A stretch of 64,000 nucleotides of DNA from JASLCR01 sp964407405 (GCA_964407405.1 CAYOVH010000001.1:124001-188000), one strand, 5' to 3'; positions 35,859-44,590 are shown, numbered from the stretch's first letter. Notes: a model not told the origin generated them from the sequence alone. Translations and numbers: made by a program.

Positions 35859-36647
35859 GTGTCCCGTGTGGCGAAGACTTCTGAGGGCACAGCGGATGAG
35901 GTAGTCGTCGCGCGGAAGTCCGAGGAAGCGATCCGCGAAGAGCTCCTGATGGCACGGGGACGCCCGGGAGGGCTGTCCCCGCAGTACATGACTCAATGCC
36001 CCGTCATGTGCGATCTGCTGGGAAACGGTGATCCCGAGGTCGCCCACGTCCAACTCAGCCTCAAGGTGCTGGAGATCATCGAGGCTGAAGACGACGTCAT
36101 GGCTCTTGAGGCTGCCTGCTACTCGCTCGGCCTCGCCACCGAATCCAACACCCACCTGAGGCGTCTTGAAGAGTTCGGCAGCAAGCACTTCATCGACCAG
36201 CGCCAAGCCCGGCGCTACAGCGACCGCGGCGTCGAGCAGCTCGCCCGCCTGATCGCCACCAACTGGACTACTCAGACAGTCCCGGAGGCGACCGTCATCG
36301 TGATCGGGACAGCCCCGAGCACGATTGGCATCACGATCCGATTGCGCTGCCAACGCCACGTAGACATGCGTGAGCCGAAGGTCGGGATATGGCCTGTCGA
36401 TCTGGAAGAGCCGGAGCCGCTACAGGTGACTTGGGTCCGTTCGTCGGAACCCGACGCGCTGTGGACCGAGGACGAGTTCAAGACGCCCAAGACGCTGGAC
36501 GTAGAGCAAGAGACGACCGTCCGGCTGGTCTGGCGAGGCGAGGTCTGGCCGAAGTTCACCGTGGTGCTCACCGGAGACATCGACGCCGCAATGGTCACGT
36601 CCGAGACGCTGGGAGCAGCTTGTGCGGTGACGCTCAAGTCGGCCTAG
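35859..36647 (+). CDS. Hypothetical protein divergent from the transfer operon, possible regulator
   Basis: The protein of about 262 residues starts at GTG (VSRVAKTSEG) with TTGGAGGG 8 bases upstream. The N-terminal half is helical (PVMCDLLGNGDPEVAHVQLSLKVLEIIEAEDDVMALEAACYSLGL), then QARRYSDRGVEQLARLI, which could be a helix-turn-helix-like part. The C-terminal half looks like beta strands. No family is recognised with certainty. Its position suggests that it controls the operon, but that is inference. Confidence 0.6.
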   Translation: MSRVAKTSEGTADEVVVARKSEEAIREELLMARGRPGGLSPQYMTQCPVMCDLLGNGDPEVAHVQLSLKVLEIIEAEDDVMALEAACYSLGLATESNTHLRRLEEFGSKHFIDQRQARRYSDRGVEQLARLIATNWTTQTVPEATVIVIGTAPSTIGITIRLRCQRHVDMREPKVGIWPVDLEEPEPLQVTWVRSSEPDALWTEDEFKTPKTLDVEQETTVRLVWRGEVWPKFTVVLTGDIDAAMVTSETLGAACAVTLKSA

Positions 36648-36872
36648 TTTGCTGGAAGCACCGCTGCGATGCGCATGGGAATACCCGCAGACTTCTTCGC
36701 CGGTTTCCGTTGACCAGTAGTAGACAGCATTGCCAGAGGTCTTGATGATGGCGTGGATGGCCGGTAGCGTGTGAGCCCAGTTGTGCTGGCGAGCAGCGCA
36801 CGAAGTTCTCTCGGGTGGCCAACCAATGCTGGAGGGCCTTGTGCCTAAGTAACCGAGAAGGAGCTGATTCCG

Positions 36873-37259
36873 GTGGCGCTTTGTGATGGCGAAGACCGCC
36901 CGATGCGTGGGTGTCGTTGTCGGCACTGCGAGGAGTTCTTTGAGTACGGAACGGGGATATGGTCCGTCCGCTTCGGTTCCGGGGCGCAGGGCGGTGGCTT
37001 TCCTGCTCCATCACGATCGAATGGCTACTACAGCACCGACCGAGGATACGGAGCATCCGACTATTTCGTGGGTTCTGATGGGCAAATTACGGCCGAGCGG
37101 CCGCATGTTCATGTAGTACACAACCCGCGGGAAGGCCGCATCATCTTCACTGTTACACAGCGAGACGGGTCTCATACGCACACCGAATATTTACCGATCG
37201 ACGCCTCTGGGAATGAGGTCAACGCCGTCCAGGAGCGCCTGCGTCGCCAGATTTTCTGA
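36873..37259 (+). CDS. Hypothetical protein with Cys/His N-terminus
   Basis: The 128-residue protein starts at GTG with AAGGAG 9 bases upstream. A possible metal site (C4 and MRGCRCRHCEEFF) is followed by a Gly-rich region and a beta-rich C-terminus (HVHVVHNPREGRIIFTVTQRDGSHTHTEYLPIDASG). No family is recognised. Its 3' end overlaps the convergent gene at 37219 by 41 bases. Base composition here is lower in GC than in the transfer module. Confidence 0.5.
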   Translation: MALCDGEDRPMRGCRCRHCEEFFEYGTGIWSVRFGSGAQGGGFPAPSRSNGYYSTDRGYGASDYFVGSDGQITAERPHVHVVHNPREGRIIFTVTQRDGSHTHTEYLPIDASGNEVNAVQERLRRQIF

Positions 37260-37590
37260 CGAGGATTCGACGATAGCTTTCCTCGATTTGCCGCCAGTTT
37301 TCTAAGTCGTCCTCGTACGTCATGCGGTCTCCATGGACAGCATCCGCAGCTAAGCCGATGGCCACTAGTTCAGCGTCGGGCCATGAACGACTGGCTGGAT
37401 GCGTCAGTATAGGGGCGAGACACTTGCTGGCCTCGCCCAACGAGATCGCACCGCTTTGATACGCGGAGATCACGTCGCCGACAATTTGTATCAAAATAGC
37501 CGGATCGCGCGCCTGTTTGACGGAATTCCACCTAGACCTCCAATCTTTAGAAACCTCCGACATTCGAGTGCGCCATACTTCATTATCCAT
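37219..37590 (-). CDS. Hypothetical helical protein
   Basis: The 123-residue protein starts at MDNEVWRTRM after GGAGGTAAAG. It is helical with many Trp (KDWRSRWNSVKQ, ENWRQIEESYRRIL). No family is recognised. The convergent overlap with the preceding gene is unusual but both frames look coding. Confidence 0.5.
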   Translation of the reverse strand: MDNEVWRTRMSEVSKDWRSRWNSVKQARDPAILIQIVGDVISAYQSGAISLGEASKCLAPILTHPASRSWPDAELVAIGLAADAVHGDRMTYEDDLENWRQIEESYRRILVRKSGDAGAPGRR

Positions 37591-37730
37591 TCATCTTTAC
37601 CTCCGGCGCCTGCGGTCTCTTCGGCGGCCCGCCAGCTATTACTATTTTGCACTAAAGTCAGTATTTTTCAACTGGCCGTGATCGGCCAGCTGGCACGTGG
37701 CCTGCTCTGAGCCCGATTCGAGGCTGGTCC

Positions 37731-39095
37731 TTACTGCAGACCCTGCGCGCAGATTCGGCTCCCGGCCTCGGATGTCTGGACGATCAGTCCATGGAATGCG
37801 CCTCGGCACCAGTGGTCGTTGGCCGATGCCGGATACTCGTTCTTGGTGTAGCGAGCGAGCGCCCAGAAGACGGGGTGTTCGAGGTCGGCGACGATGGTGT
37901 CGAGTTTGGACTCGTCGACGACCTCGCTGATCGTCTCGCTGGGGTACGAGGTGGTGAAGCTCTCTCCCGATGCCAGGGGTTCCTCGAGTCGGAGAGTCTG
38001 CGGTCCTGAGAGGTAGCAGTACCCCGTGCGGATGGGGTCGTCTGTCAGGGAGACGGGATTGACGTAGGACACGATCGGGGCGTGCTCGTCGTCGTCGCAG
38101 ACGGGCGAGCTCTCCTTGAACGTCGGGCGGAGCTCTACCTCGATCGTCCCGGGACCGATGTTCCGGTTTGGCGTGTCATTCGTGATCTCGACGTCCGCGT
38201 CGATGGTCGTGGTGACCAGTGCCTTGCCGGGGAGCTGGTCCTCGGTGTTGGTCGTGACTGAGGTCCGCGGGTTGTAGACCTTCCAGGTGTAGGAGTAGCC
38301 AACTCCATCGGTCCAGGAGTGAGAGATCGCCGGCGCAAGTGGCTCGGCTGCCGGCTTGACACCGGCCAGCGTGGGAAGGACCGTGCTGAACCAGTCGGCT
38401 GCGTACTGCGAATCGACTGAAGGGTTGAAGAACAGGCGCGTGGTCACGAGCAGGCCCTTGTAGAACCACTCGCTGCCGCACACCTCGTAGTCCGTGCTGC
38501 CGTTGACGTAGCAGTAGGTCCAGGCATCACCGCCGAGGAACGGCTCTGGCCGGGAGTACTCGGCTGACCCGAAGACGAACTGGAAGCCCTCCCGGAGCGC
38601 CTCCTCGGCTGTGGCGATCTTTGGTGCGTACGAGAAGTCGACATGCACTCCGCCGCCGCCGTCGCCCGCCTGGCAACTGCCCTTGTCAGTGTCATCGAGG
38701 CCGCCCTTCTTGATCATGTCGATGACATCGAACACTGGCTCGGCTGTGCCGCTAGCCAGCTCTACCTCGCCCCTGCGCGGGCCAAGAGCATTGAGCAAGG
38801 TCGAGACGTCGCCGACAGGACAGGACGAGGCCGAGTCGTCGTAGTCCTTCAGCCAGGCAACGATCCCGTCGACCCACTCCTGGCTGGGCTTCCCACCGGG
38901 GTCAGCGAAGTCAGCGGATCGGTCAAAGCTGATCGGGGCTGGGGTCGCGGCTGGTGGGTCCACATCGGGGGTCACGTCCTTGCCACAAGCGGCCATGGCC
39001 AAGACAGCCGCCATGAGCAGGATGACGGCGGCAGCTCCGCCGCTGTTCTTGCGCCGACGCGTCCACGTGACCTTTGATCCGACGCGCATCCTCAT
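37731..39095 (-). CDS. Secreted lipoprotein of unknown function
   Basis: The 454-residue protein has a basic N-terminus, a hydrophobic stretch (AAAVILLMAAVLAMAAC) and a lipobox L-A-M-A-A-C, so the Cys would carry the lipid anchor. A Pro/Asp linker and a long extracellular domain follow, with acidic patches and several Cys. No enzyme motif is visible. It is the last gene of a three-gene operon (39588, 39092, 37731), joined to its neighbour by a 4-base overlap. The style is actinobacterial. Confidence 0.7.
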   Translation of the reverse strand: MRMRVGSKVTWTRRRKNSGGAAAVILLMAAVLAMAACGKDVTPDVDPPAATPAPISFDRSADFADPGGKPSQEWVDGIVAWLKDYDDSASSCPVGDVSTLLNALGPRRGEVELASGTAEPVFDVIDMIKKGGLDDTDKGSCQAGDGGGGVHVDFSYAPKIATAEEALREGFQFVFGSAEYSRPEPFLGGDAWTYCYVNGSTDYEVCGSEWFYKGLLVTTRLFFNPSVDSQYAADWFSTVLPTLAGVKPAAEPLAPAISHSWTDGVGYSYTWKVYNPRTSVTTNTEDQLPGKALVTTTIDADVEITNDTPNRNIGPGTIEVELRPTFKESSPVCDDDEHAPIVSYVNPVSLTDDPIRTGYCYLSGPQTLRLEEPLASGESFTTSYPSETISEVVDESKLDTIVADLEHPVFWALARYTKNEYPASANDHWCRGAFHGLIVQTSEAGSRICAQGLQ

Positions 39096-39577
39096 GGGCG
39101 AAGGTCGGCGACCTGCGCACCGTTGATGTAATCGAAGACATCCGAGCCTTCGAAGTCCTCCCGGACCTGGCCGTGGCTCACGACGACGTTCCAGGCATCG
39201 GCACGGTTCCCGACGTAGGCACCGCGGCTCAGCTCTTCACGCATCGTGTTCCACTCACGTTCGAGTGCCTCGGTGACAAGCTGCACGCCTCGCCCACTTC
39301 CGTTGTTCAGCGGGAAGCAGGTCAAGATGGAACCCTTGGGGCTGGTGCCGCCGATGAAGAGGATCGACCCATCGGCTGGTTGGGCGAAGCCTTCCTCGGC
39401 ATAGCGCAGTTCGTTGGGAGCGAGGTCCATCAGGCTCCACACGTAGTCCCGGAGCAGCTGCATGGAGGAACGGGCGCTGAACCAGCTGATGCTGCTGCCA
39501 TGGTTCCTGAGGTTGTTGACGTAGCTCGAGAAGGCATGGCCTTCGGAGTAGGGCGAGTCAAGCAGTGGGGTCGTCAC
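39092..39577 (-). CDS. Hypothetical cytoplasmic protein of the lipoprotein operon
   Basis: The 161-residue protein starts at GTG (MTTPLLDSPYSEG). It lacks a signal peptide. Motif-like stretches are LRDYVWSLMDLAPNELRY and GSILFIGGTSPKGSILTCFP. No family is recognised. It is coupled to the lipoprotein gene (ATGA) and lies 10 bases after the 72-residue gene. Confidence 0.55.
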   Translation of the reverse strand: MTTPLLDSPYSEGHAFSSYVNNLRNHGSSISWFSARSSMQLLRDYVWSLMDLAPNELRYAEEGFAQPADGSILFIGGTSPKGSILTCFPLNNGSGRGVQLVTEALEREWNTMREELSRGAYVGNRADAWNVVVSHGQVREDFEGSDVFDYINGAQVADLRP

Positions 39578-39587
39578 TTGCCGGACC

Positions 39588-39806
39588 TCAGACGTAGTTG
39601 ACGCGCAGCTCGTTGAGCGCCCGCCGTACCTCTGGGAGGACCTTGCCTGCCTTGTCGAGCTTCTTGTAGATCTGGTTGTTGGAGTTGAGCTGGCCCTTGT
39701 CGCTCAACCCCTTGAGGTACTGGTAGTCCTTCACGTAGTCGGCAGGCAGTGCCACGTGCTTCTCCCCTTCAGGTCGCTGGATGACGGGTGCAGGACCGAG
39801 GGGCAC
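39588..39806 (-). CDS. Small hypothetical protein opening the lipoprotein operon
   Basis: The 72-residue protein starts at GTG. The C-terminal part is basic and helical (YKKLDKAGKVLPEVRRALNELRV). No family is recognised. It diverges from the XRE regulator at 39945, and the shared gap holds a direct repeat that may be an operator. Confidence 0.5.
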   Translation of the reverse strand: MPLGPAPVIQRPEGEKHVALPADYVKDYQYLKGLSDKGQLNSNNQIYKKLDKAGKVLPEVRRALNELRVNYV

Positions 39807-39863
39807 AAGACTCCGGGCAGCGTCACCACGCCATCGCCATGCGCCGCCCGAGTCCGGCGAGCG

Positions 39864-39906
39864 AGACGATTACACATGGGACGGTACTGCGTCAAGACGA
39901 TTACAC
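39864..39906. promoter_or_regulatory. Direct repeat upstream of the XRE regulator
   Basis: AGACGATTACAC occurs at 39864-39875 and again at 39895-39906, exactly 31 bases apart (three helical turns), between divergent genes. This spacing suits cooperative binding of a small regulator such as the XRE protein encoded at 39945. Confidence 0.5.
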
Positions 39907-39944
39907 TCTGGATCATTACGCTTGAGGCGGATGGGCTAGTCCTC

Positions 39945-40199
39945 ATGCCTGTCCGCTCGCACCGCCAGCCATCGGCTGCGGTGGTTGAGTTCGGACAACG
40001 GGTTCGCCACCAGCGCGAGCATCTGGGCATCTCCCAAGAGGCGCTGGCCGACCGGTGTGGTCTGCACTGGACCTTCGTAGGCCAGGTCGAACGCGGCAAG
40101 CGCAGCATCCGTCTGGACAACATCCTCAAGCTGGCTGACGGCCTTGGCATCGAGCCGGGCGACCTGGTCAATAGGTTGCCGATCGCTGGCGAGGGGTAG
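39945..40199 (+). CDS. XRE-family transcriptional regulator
   Basis: The 84-residue protein starts at MPVRSHRQPSAAV; longer in-frame starts would run through the repeat region. The HTH is FGQRVRHQREHLGISQEALADRCGLHWTFVGQVERGKRSIRLDNILKLADGL, the full XRE/Cro-C1 pattern with Q-E-A-L-A and E-R-G-K. It probably binds the repeats upstream and controls its own operon or the divergent lipoprotein operon. Confidence 0.88.
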   Translation: MPVRSHRQPSAAVVEFGQRVRHQREHLGISQEALADRCGLHWTFVGQVERGKRSIRLDNILKLADGLGIEPGDLVNRLPIAGEG

Positions 40200-40470
40200 G
40201 CGCTGACCCGGCCACGGCCCCGCCCCGGCGGTGTAGCACGATCCTTTCGCGACCTTGACCCCTCGCAGTCAATCGAACGCCCCGCCACCCACGGTCGGTC
40301 CTGACCCCGTGGAACTCCTGCGGGTGCACGGGGAGTTGCCGGGGGCTTGAAGGCCGCTGCCAGTCGGGCCCGTCGTTGCTCTTGATTTGCACGTTACCCT
40401 TGGCGGGGTACCTGCCATGGCTCATCTGACGCTCGTCGGCGTCAGGACTCCCACAGAGAAGGGGGCCGCT

Positions 40471-41439
40471 GTGACCGCGACCCATGATGTATTCATCTCC
40501 TACTCTAGGCGCGATCAAGACTTTGTCGATCGCCTCAGTGATGATCTTAAGGCGCACGGTCTAACCGTTTGGCTCGATCGTATCGACCTACGTGTCGGCG
40601 ACCAATTGCATCAGTCGATCGAGCGCGGGATCGATGGCAGCCGCTTCTTCGCGCTCGTTCTCTCGGAGGCGTCACTGGCCTCTTACTATGTACGAGAGAT
40701 CGAGTTTGAGACAGCCTTCACAAAGATGATTGCTAGTCGCCGTACGTCCTATATCTTGCCGCTCATGCTCGAATCAGTGGCCGACTCGCTACCGATGCGT
40801 TTGGCGGGAATGGTGTACCTAGATTTTGTTCGAGAAGATCGATATACTGAGAATGTGAGAAAGCTCGCCAAGCGAATCAAGAACGACGATGATACATTCA
40901 CGGGGTATCGTTGGTATAAGTCGCTTAATATATCGAGCTATGGTGACCCGACCGGGATCACCGAGATGACACAGATGGCGCCGACTGGATCATCTTACAA
41001 AATCTTCTGGCAAAACGGCCGCGTCGATCACGTCGATGTATACCAGAACTCGAAACTGGTCAACCAGAAGAGATTCGAGTTCGACGAGCGTGGCCGAGTG
41101 ATAGTGAACAAGATGTTCACGCGAGGTGCTCATGGCGACTGGGAGCTGTTCGAGGACATCTGGCGTTATGAGTACGACCCAGCGACTGGAAAACGCTTGC
41201 GGAAGTTCATGGTCCCCCTGAGCCCGAGTGAACCCACAGTCGAGCTTCTTTACGACAGCGATGGACACACGCTTGAGGAGCGGATTGTAACCAGTGATGG
41301 TCGTCTTGACATGAGCCGTGGGTATGCACGGAAGCAGTTTGTCTATGACGACGGCATCGTCATGAGCGAGAAGCTGTATGCCGATGACGGACGGCTCATT
41401 CAGACGATTGATCGCCGGGCTTCCGAGTCGCCAGCCTAG
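40471..41439 (+). CDS. TIR-domain protein with a YD-repeat-like C-terminal domain
   Basis: The protein of about 322 residues starts at GTG (VTATHDVFISYS) with AGAAGGGGG upstream; an ATG at 40417 would add 18 residues. Residues 5-135 are a TIR domain: HDVFISYSRRDQDFV, WLDRIDLRVGD, then SYYVREIEFE with Glu76 in the NADase position. The rest reads like short beta repeats (RFEFDERGRVIVN, WRYEYDPATGKRLRKF, QFVYDDGIVMSEKLYADDGRLIQ), similar to YD or MORN-like repeats. TIR effectors degrade NAD or make signals in antiphage defence. This one probably senses or signals infection, by inference. Confidence 0.82.
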   Translation: MTATHDVFISYSRRDQDFVDRLSDDLKAHGLTVWLDRIDLRVGDQLHQSIERGIDGSRFFALVLSEASLASYYVREIEFETAFTKMIASRRTSYILPLMLESVADSLPMRLAGMVYLDFVREDRYTENVRKLAKRIKNDDDTFTGYRWYKSLNISSYGDPTGITEMTQMAPTGSSYKIFWQNGRVDHVDVYQNSKLVNQKRFEFDERGRVIVNKMFTRGAHGDWELFEDIWRYEYDPATGKRLRKFMVPLSPSEPTVELLYDSDGHTLEERIVTSDGRLDMSRGYARKQFVYDDGIVMSEKLYADDGRLIQTIDRRASESPA

Positions 41440-41505
41440 TCTGAGAGTCCCCGCCGTATGGTGTTCACAACTCACTTGGCCGACTGGTAGAAAGGCTCAT
41501 CTCTC

Positions 41506-41844
41506 ATGGCGCGACGTGTTATCACTCATCTGGTCAGCGACCTATCAGGAGCAGAGATTGCAGACGGTGCCGGGGAGACGGTCGCCTTCTCCTACCGAGG
41601 TAGCTCCTACGAGATCGACCTGACCAGCAAGGAAGCTGCGGCGTTTGACAAGGCCATCGCCACCTACGTCGAGAACGCCACGAAGACCAGCCGACGCCGC
41701 TCCTCGTCTCGTGCAGCGTCGACCAATGGCTACGACGCCAAGGTCGTACGTGCCTGGGCAAGGGACAGCGGCATTGACGTACCTGAGCGAGGCCGTATTC
41801 CTCTTGCGGTCGTGGAGCAGTACAGGACAGCAGGGAGCAACTAA
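41506..41844 (+). CDS. lsr2: Lsr2 nucleoid-associated protein
   Basis: The 112-residue protein follows the Lsr2 plan: an N-terminal dimerisation domain (MARRVITHLVSDLSGAEI, ETVAFSYRGSSYEIDLTSKEAAAF), a basic linker, and the C-terminal DNA-binding domain VVRAWARDSGIDVPERGRIPLAVVEQY with the R-G-R AT-hook-like motif. Lsr2 is the H-NS analogue of Actinobacteria and silences AT-rich DNA. On a mobile element it may silence cargo, or AT-rich genes in the new cell. It is the strongest sign that the element came from an actinobacterium. Confidence 0.95.
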   Translation: MARRVITHLVSDLSGAEIADGAGETVAFSYRGSSYEIDLTSKEAAAFDKAIATYVENATKTSRRRSSSRAASTNGYDAKVVRAWARDSGIDVPERGRIPLAVVEQYRTAGSN

Positions 41845-41888
41845 CCCGGGCCGATCGCATCCTCCGGAGCGAGCCGCTGCGTCGTCCG

Positions 41889-42095
41889 ATGGACCGATGC
41901 GAGAACTTGCGCCGCTACCGGCGGGAGCACGGTCTCTCCCAAGAATCCTTCGCTGACCTCCTCGGCTACCACCGCACCTACGTCGGCGGCATCGAACGAG
42001 GCGAACGCAACCTCTCGCTCAAGTCCGTGGGGCGCTTGGCCGAAGCCATCAACCTGGACCCGTTGACACTGCTGGGTTGCTCGGCTCGCTCGTAG
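41889..42095 (+). CDS. Small XRE-family regulator
   Basis: The 68-residue protein is one HTH: CENLRRYRREHGLSQESFADLLGYHRTYVGGIERGERNLSLKSVGRLAEAINLDPLTLL, matching XRE/Cro-C1. It lies between Lsr2 and the ParB-like gene on the same strand. It resembles the regulator at 39945 in its helix pattern. Likely role: repressor of nearby cargo genes. Confidence 0.85.
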   Translation: MDRCENLRRYRREHGLSQESFADLLGYHRTYVGGIERGERNLSLKSVGRLAEAINLDPLTLLGCSARS

Positions 42096-42187
42096 TCCGA
42101 CGGTGAAGCGCCGCGTCGAAATCCCTTCGCGCGTGTCCCTCTGCCGGTAGCCTCGGCCGAGAGACTGGATAGAGAGGTGCGGATCGA

Positions 42188-43657
42188 GTGCTTAACACGT
42201 CCTCATGGCCGCGGAAGAAGCTGCGAGTTCAAGATGAACTGCATCTTGATCCGTCCAACGTCCGGCTCGAAACAGCAAGTGCTCAGGTCGAGGCTGACAT
42301 CATCGAAGACTTGTTCGACAACGAAAGCGCCTTCGAACTTGTCGACGCTATCGCCAAAGTCGGGTACCTGACTCACGAGATCCCGATTGCGGTCAAGCGC
42401 AAGGGGAAGTACGTCGTCGTTGAGGGAAACCGACGCTTGGCTGCTTTGAAAGCCATTCAGAACCCCAAGATCATCCCGTCGTATCAGGCTCGTGTCGCCG
42501 TGCTCGCGCAGTCGATGGGATCGGCGCGCGATGACCTCGGAACCATTGAGGTTCTGGTTGCACCGAACCAGACGCAAGCGGATCAGTTGATCGCTGCGCT
42601 GCATACCTCGAACCCGCGGCGCTCATGGACTCCCGCCCGTCAAGCCGCGTTCTTTCAAGCACAGATTGACGCCCGAAAGAAGTACAAGCAGTTGGTCGCG
42701 CGGTATCCGACGATCGATGTTGCTGACTTCGTGCTCCGTGCCCGGCTGGTGAATCGCTTGAAGGCCGCAGTCTCCGAGGATCCTGGCCTAGCTGACTTCA
42801 TCGGCAGCAAGGAATGGAAGAAGGGGTTCTCGGCACTCACCCGCATCTTCGAGTCGAAGGACTTCCGCAGTGTCACCGGGATCGGGCTTGACGCTGACGG
42901 GAACCTCACGACGGGTCTTTCAGGCGAACACTTTGATGCTGCAGCCCGGCTGATCGTCCAGGGCATGGAGGATCGCAGTATCAACACGCGAACCATCAAC
43001 ACTGTCAAGAGCCCTCGCTTCACTCGGCTTATGGCCGATATTCGGGTGGCGGTGGATGCAGAGCCATCAGGCGATGGCGGTGGAGACACTTCTGATGACG
43101 GAGGTGACGGCAAAGGCGCGGGTGGTTCGGGTGGTGCGGGTGCTGGTACCCGTCGAGGCCAGGCGAAGCCCAAGCCTAAGCCAGCTCCCCGGAAGACCCG
43201 AACGAAGCCCAACACTCTCAACCTGGGGCACATAGCCGTGCCTGCTGCCTACCCGACTGCGATCCGGCTTCACCTTGAGGAACTGTCAGTCATTCAGATC
43301 CAGAAGATGCCGAACGCGGCCTTCCTTATGTTGCGGGCTGTCCTAGAGAAGTCCATCAAGGCGTACGCCGAGGCCAAGGGTGTCCCGGACGTCGGCGCAA
43401 CGAAGCACGGAACCAACGGTCGCGCTCAGCTCCATAACTGCCTTAACTGGTTTATTGACTATGCCGGAAAGAACAGCCTCAAGTCGCTTGTTGACCCTGC
43501 AAAGAAGGTCCAAGGCGGCCGCCTGTCCGACTACACGGGAACCAAGGCTGCGCTCAACGCCCTCAATCACAATCATCACTTCTTTGTTGACGGTGACGAC
43601 GTGGTCACCGCCTGGAACTCCATTGACTCTCTGATGCGTCAGTTGATGAAGCCATGA
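42188..43657 (+). CDS. ParB/Srx-like domain protein with helical C-terminal domain
   Basis: The 489-residue protein starts at GTG (MLNTSSWPRKKLRVQDELHL). Residues 15-95 are ParB/Srx-like: LHLDPSNVRLE, AIAKVGYLTHEIPIAVKRKGKYVVVEGNRRLAALKAI, with the V-E-G-N-R-R-L-A-A motif. A helical middle part is followed by a Gly/Asp-rich linker (about 285-330) with Lys/Pro repeats, then a C-terminal helical domain (LHLEELSVIQIQKMPNAAFLMLRAVLEKSIKAYAEAKG) like HEPN- or abortive-infection-type bundles. It is coupled by ATGA to the methylase gene, so the two products probably act together. ParB-like domains can be CTPases or DNases. Confidence 0.75.
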   Translation: MLNTSSWPRKKLRVQDELHLDPSNVRLETASAQVEADIIEDLFDNESAFELVDAIAKVGYLTHEIPIAVKRKGKYVVVEGNRRLAALKAIQNPKIIPSYQARVAVLAQSMGSARDDLGTIEVLVAPNQTQADQLIAALHTSNPRRSWTPARQAAFFQAQIDARKKYKQLVARYPTIDVADFVLRARLVNRLKAAVSEDPGLADFIGSKEWKKGFSALTRIFESKDFRSVTGIGLDADGNLTTGLSGEHFDAAARLIVQGMEDRSINTRTINTVKSPRFTRLMADIRVAVDAEPSGDGGGDTSDDGGDGKGAGGSGGAGAGTRRGQAKPKPKPAPRKTRTKPNTLNLGHIAVPAAYPTAIRLHLEELSVIQIQKMPNAAFLMLRAVLEKSIKAYAEAKGVPDVGATKHGTNGRAQLHNCLNWFIDYAGKNSLKSLVDPAKKVQGGRLSDYTGTKAALNALNHNHHFFVDGDDVVTAWNSIDSLMRQLMKP

Positions 43658-44529
43658 GCGCAACGCAGGCAATCACTAGGAACCGTCGCCTCATGGCGTC
43701 ACCGCTTCGGTACCCGGGAGGGAAGGGTGCGCTCTACTCCAGGCTTCGCAAGGTCATCCGTGACAACGGGCTGGCTGGTTGCACGTACGTTGAGCCCTTC
43801 GCTGGGGGAGCAGGTGCTGGCATGGCGCTGCTCGTCTCGGGCCAGGTCTCCAAGGTTGTCATCAACGATCTCGACCCGGCCATACATGCCTTCTGGACAG
43901 CACTGGTCTCCGATCCGGAGGCCATGATCGCGCGAATCAAGAGGGTGCCGCTCACCGTCAAGGAGTGGCGAAGGCAGAAGGAGATCTACTCGTCAGATGA
44001 TGCCGACGTGGCTCTGAGAGGATTCGCGACCTTCTACCTCAACAGGACCAACAGGTCGGGAGTCCTCAACGGTGGGCCGATCGGTGGCCTCAATCAGACG
44101 GGCAACTACCTCATCGATGCTCGCTTCAACCGCAACGATCTGGCTGAGCGCGTCAGAGCACTCGGTCTGTTCCGCGACAAGATCACAGTGAGCCGCCAGG
44201 ACGGTGGTGCTGTGATTCGCAAGTACGCGGATCGCGCTGACACGTTCTTGTACGCAGACCCGCCGTACTTCGAGAAGGCGGGATCGCTCTACATGAACTA
44301 CTTCAAGGCAGATGACCACGCTGCCCTCGCGAAGATCCTGAACTCCAAGGCCAGCGGCAGTTGGCTCCTCACGTACGACGCTGTTCCGAAGGTCGAGGAA
44401 CTCTACGCCGAGAGGAGAGTGCGACGATTCGGTCTCAACTACTCGGCACACCGAGTCATGAAGGCGACCGAGGTGGCCGTCTTGTCCGACGCGCTGGTTG
44501 ACGTCGGCGAGGGCTGGCTCCTCGACTGA
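43654..44529 (+). CDS. D12-class N6-adenine DNA methyltransferase
   Basis: The 291-residue protein has SPLRYPGGKGAL (about 16-27) and VEPFAGGAGAGMALL (46-60) for AdoMet binding and DPPY (202-205) for catalysis, with VINDLDPAIHAFW in between. This is the Dam/M.DpnIIA-type D12 class. The start overlaps the ParB-like stop. No restriction endonuclease is recognised next to it, so it is either a solitary methylase or the modifying half of an unfamiliar defence pair. The recognition site cannot be told. Confidence 0.9.
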   Translation: MSATQAITRNRRLMASPLRYPGGKGALYSRLRKVIRDNGLAGCTYVEPFAGGAGAGMALLVSGQVSKVVINDLDPAIHAFWTALVSDPEAMIARIKRVPLTVKEWRRQKEIYSSDDADVALRGFATFYLNRTNRSGVLNGGPIGGLNQTGNYLIDARFNRNDLAERVRALGLFRDKITVSRQDGGAVIRKYADRADTFLYADPPYFEKAGSLYMNYFKADDHAALAKILNSKASGSWLLTYDAVPKVEELYAERRVRRFGLNYSAHRVMKATEVAVLSDALVDVGEGWLLD

Positions 44530-44590
44530 GTTGCATTCTCTGCCCCTTGAGACTCGACTGTGTACCTGCCTCGCGTGCTAAACAGACGGT

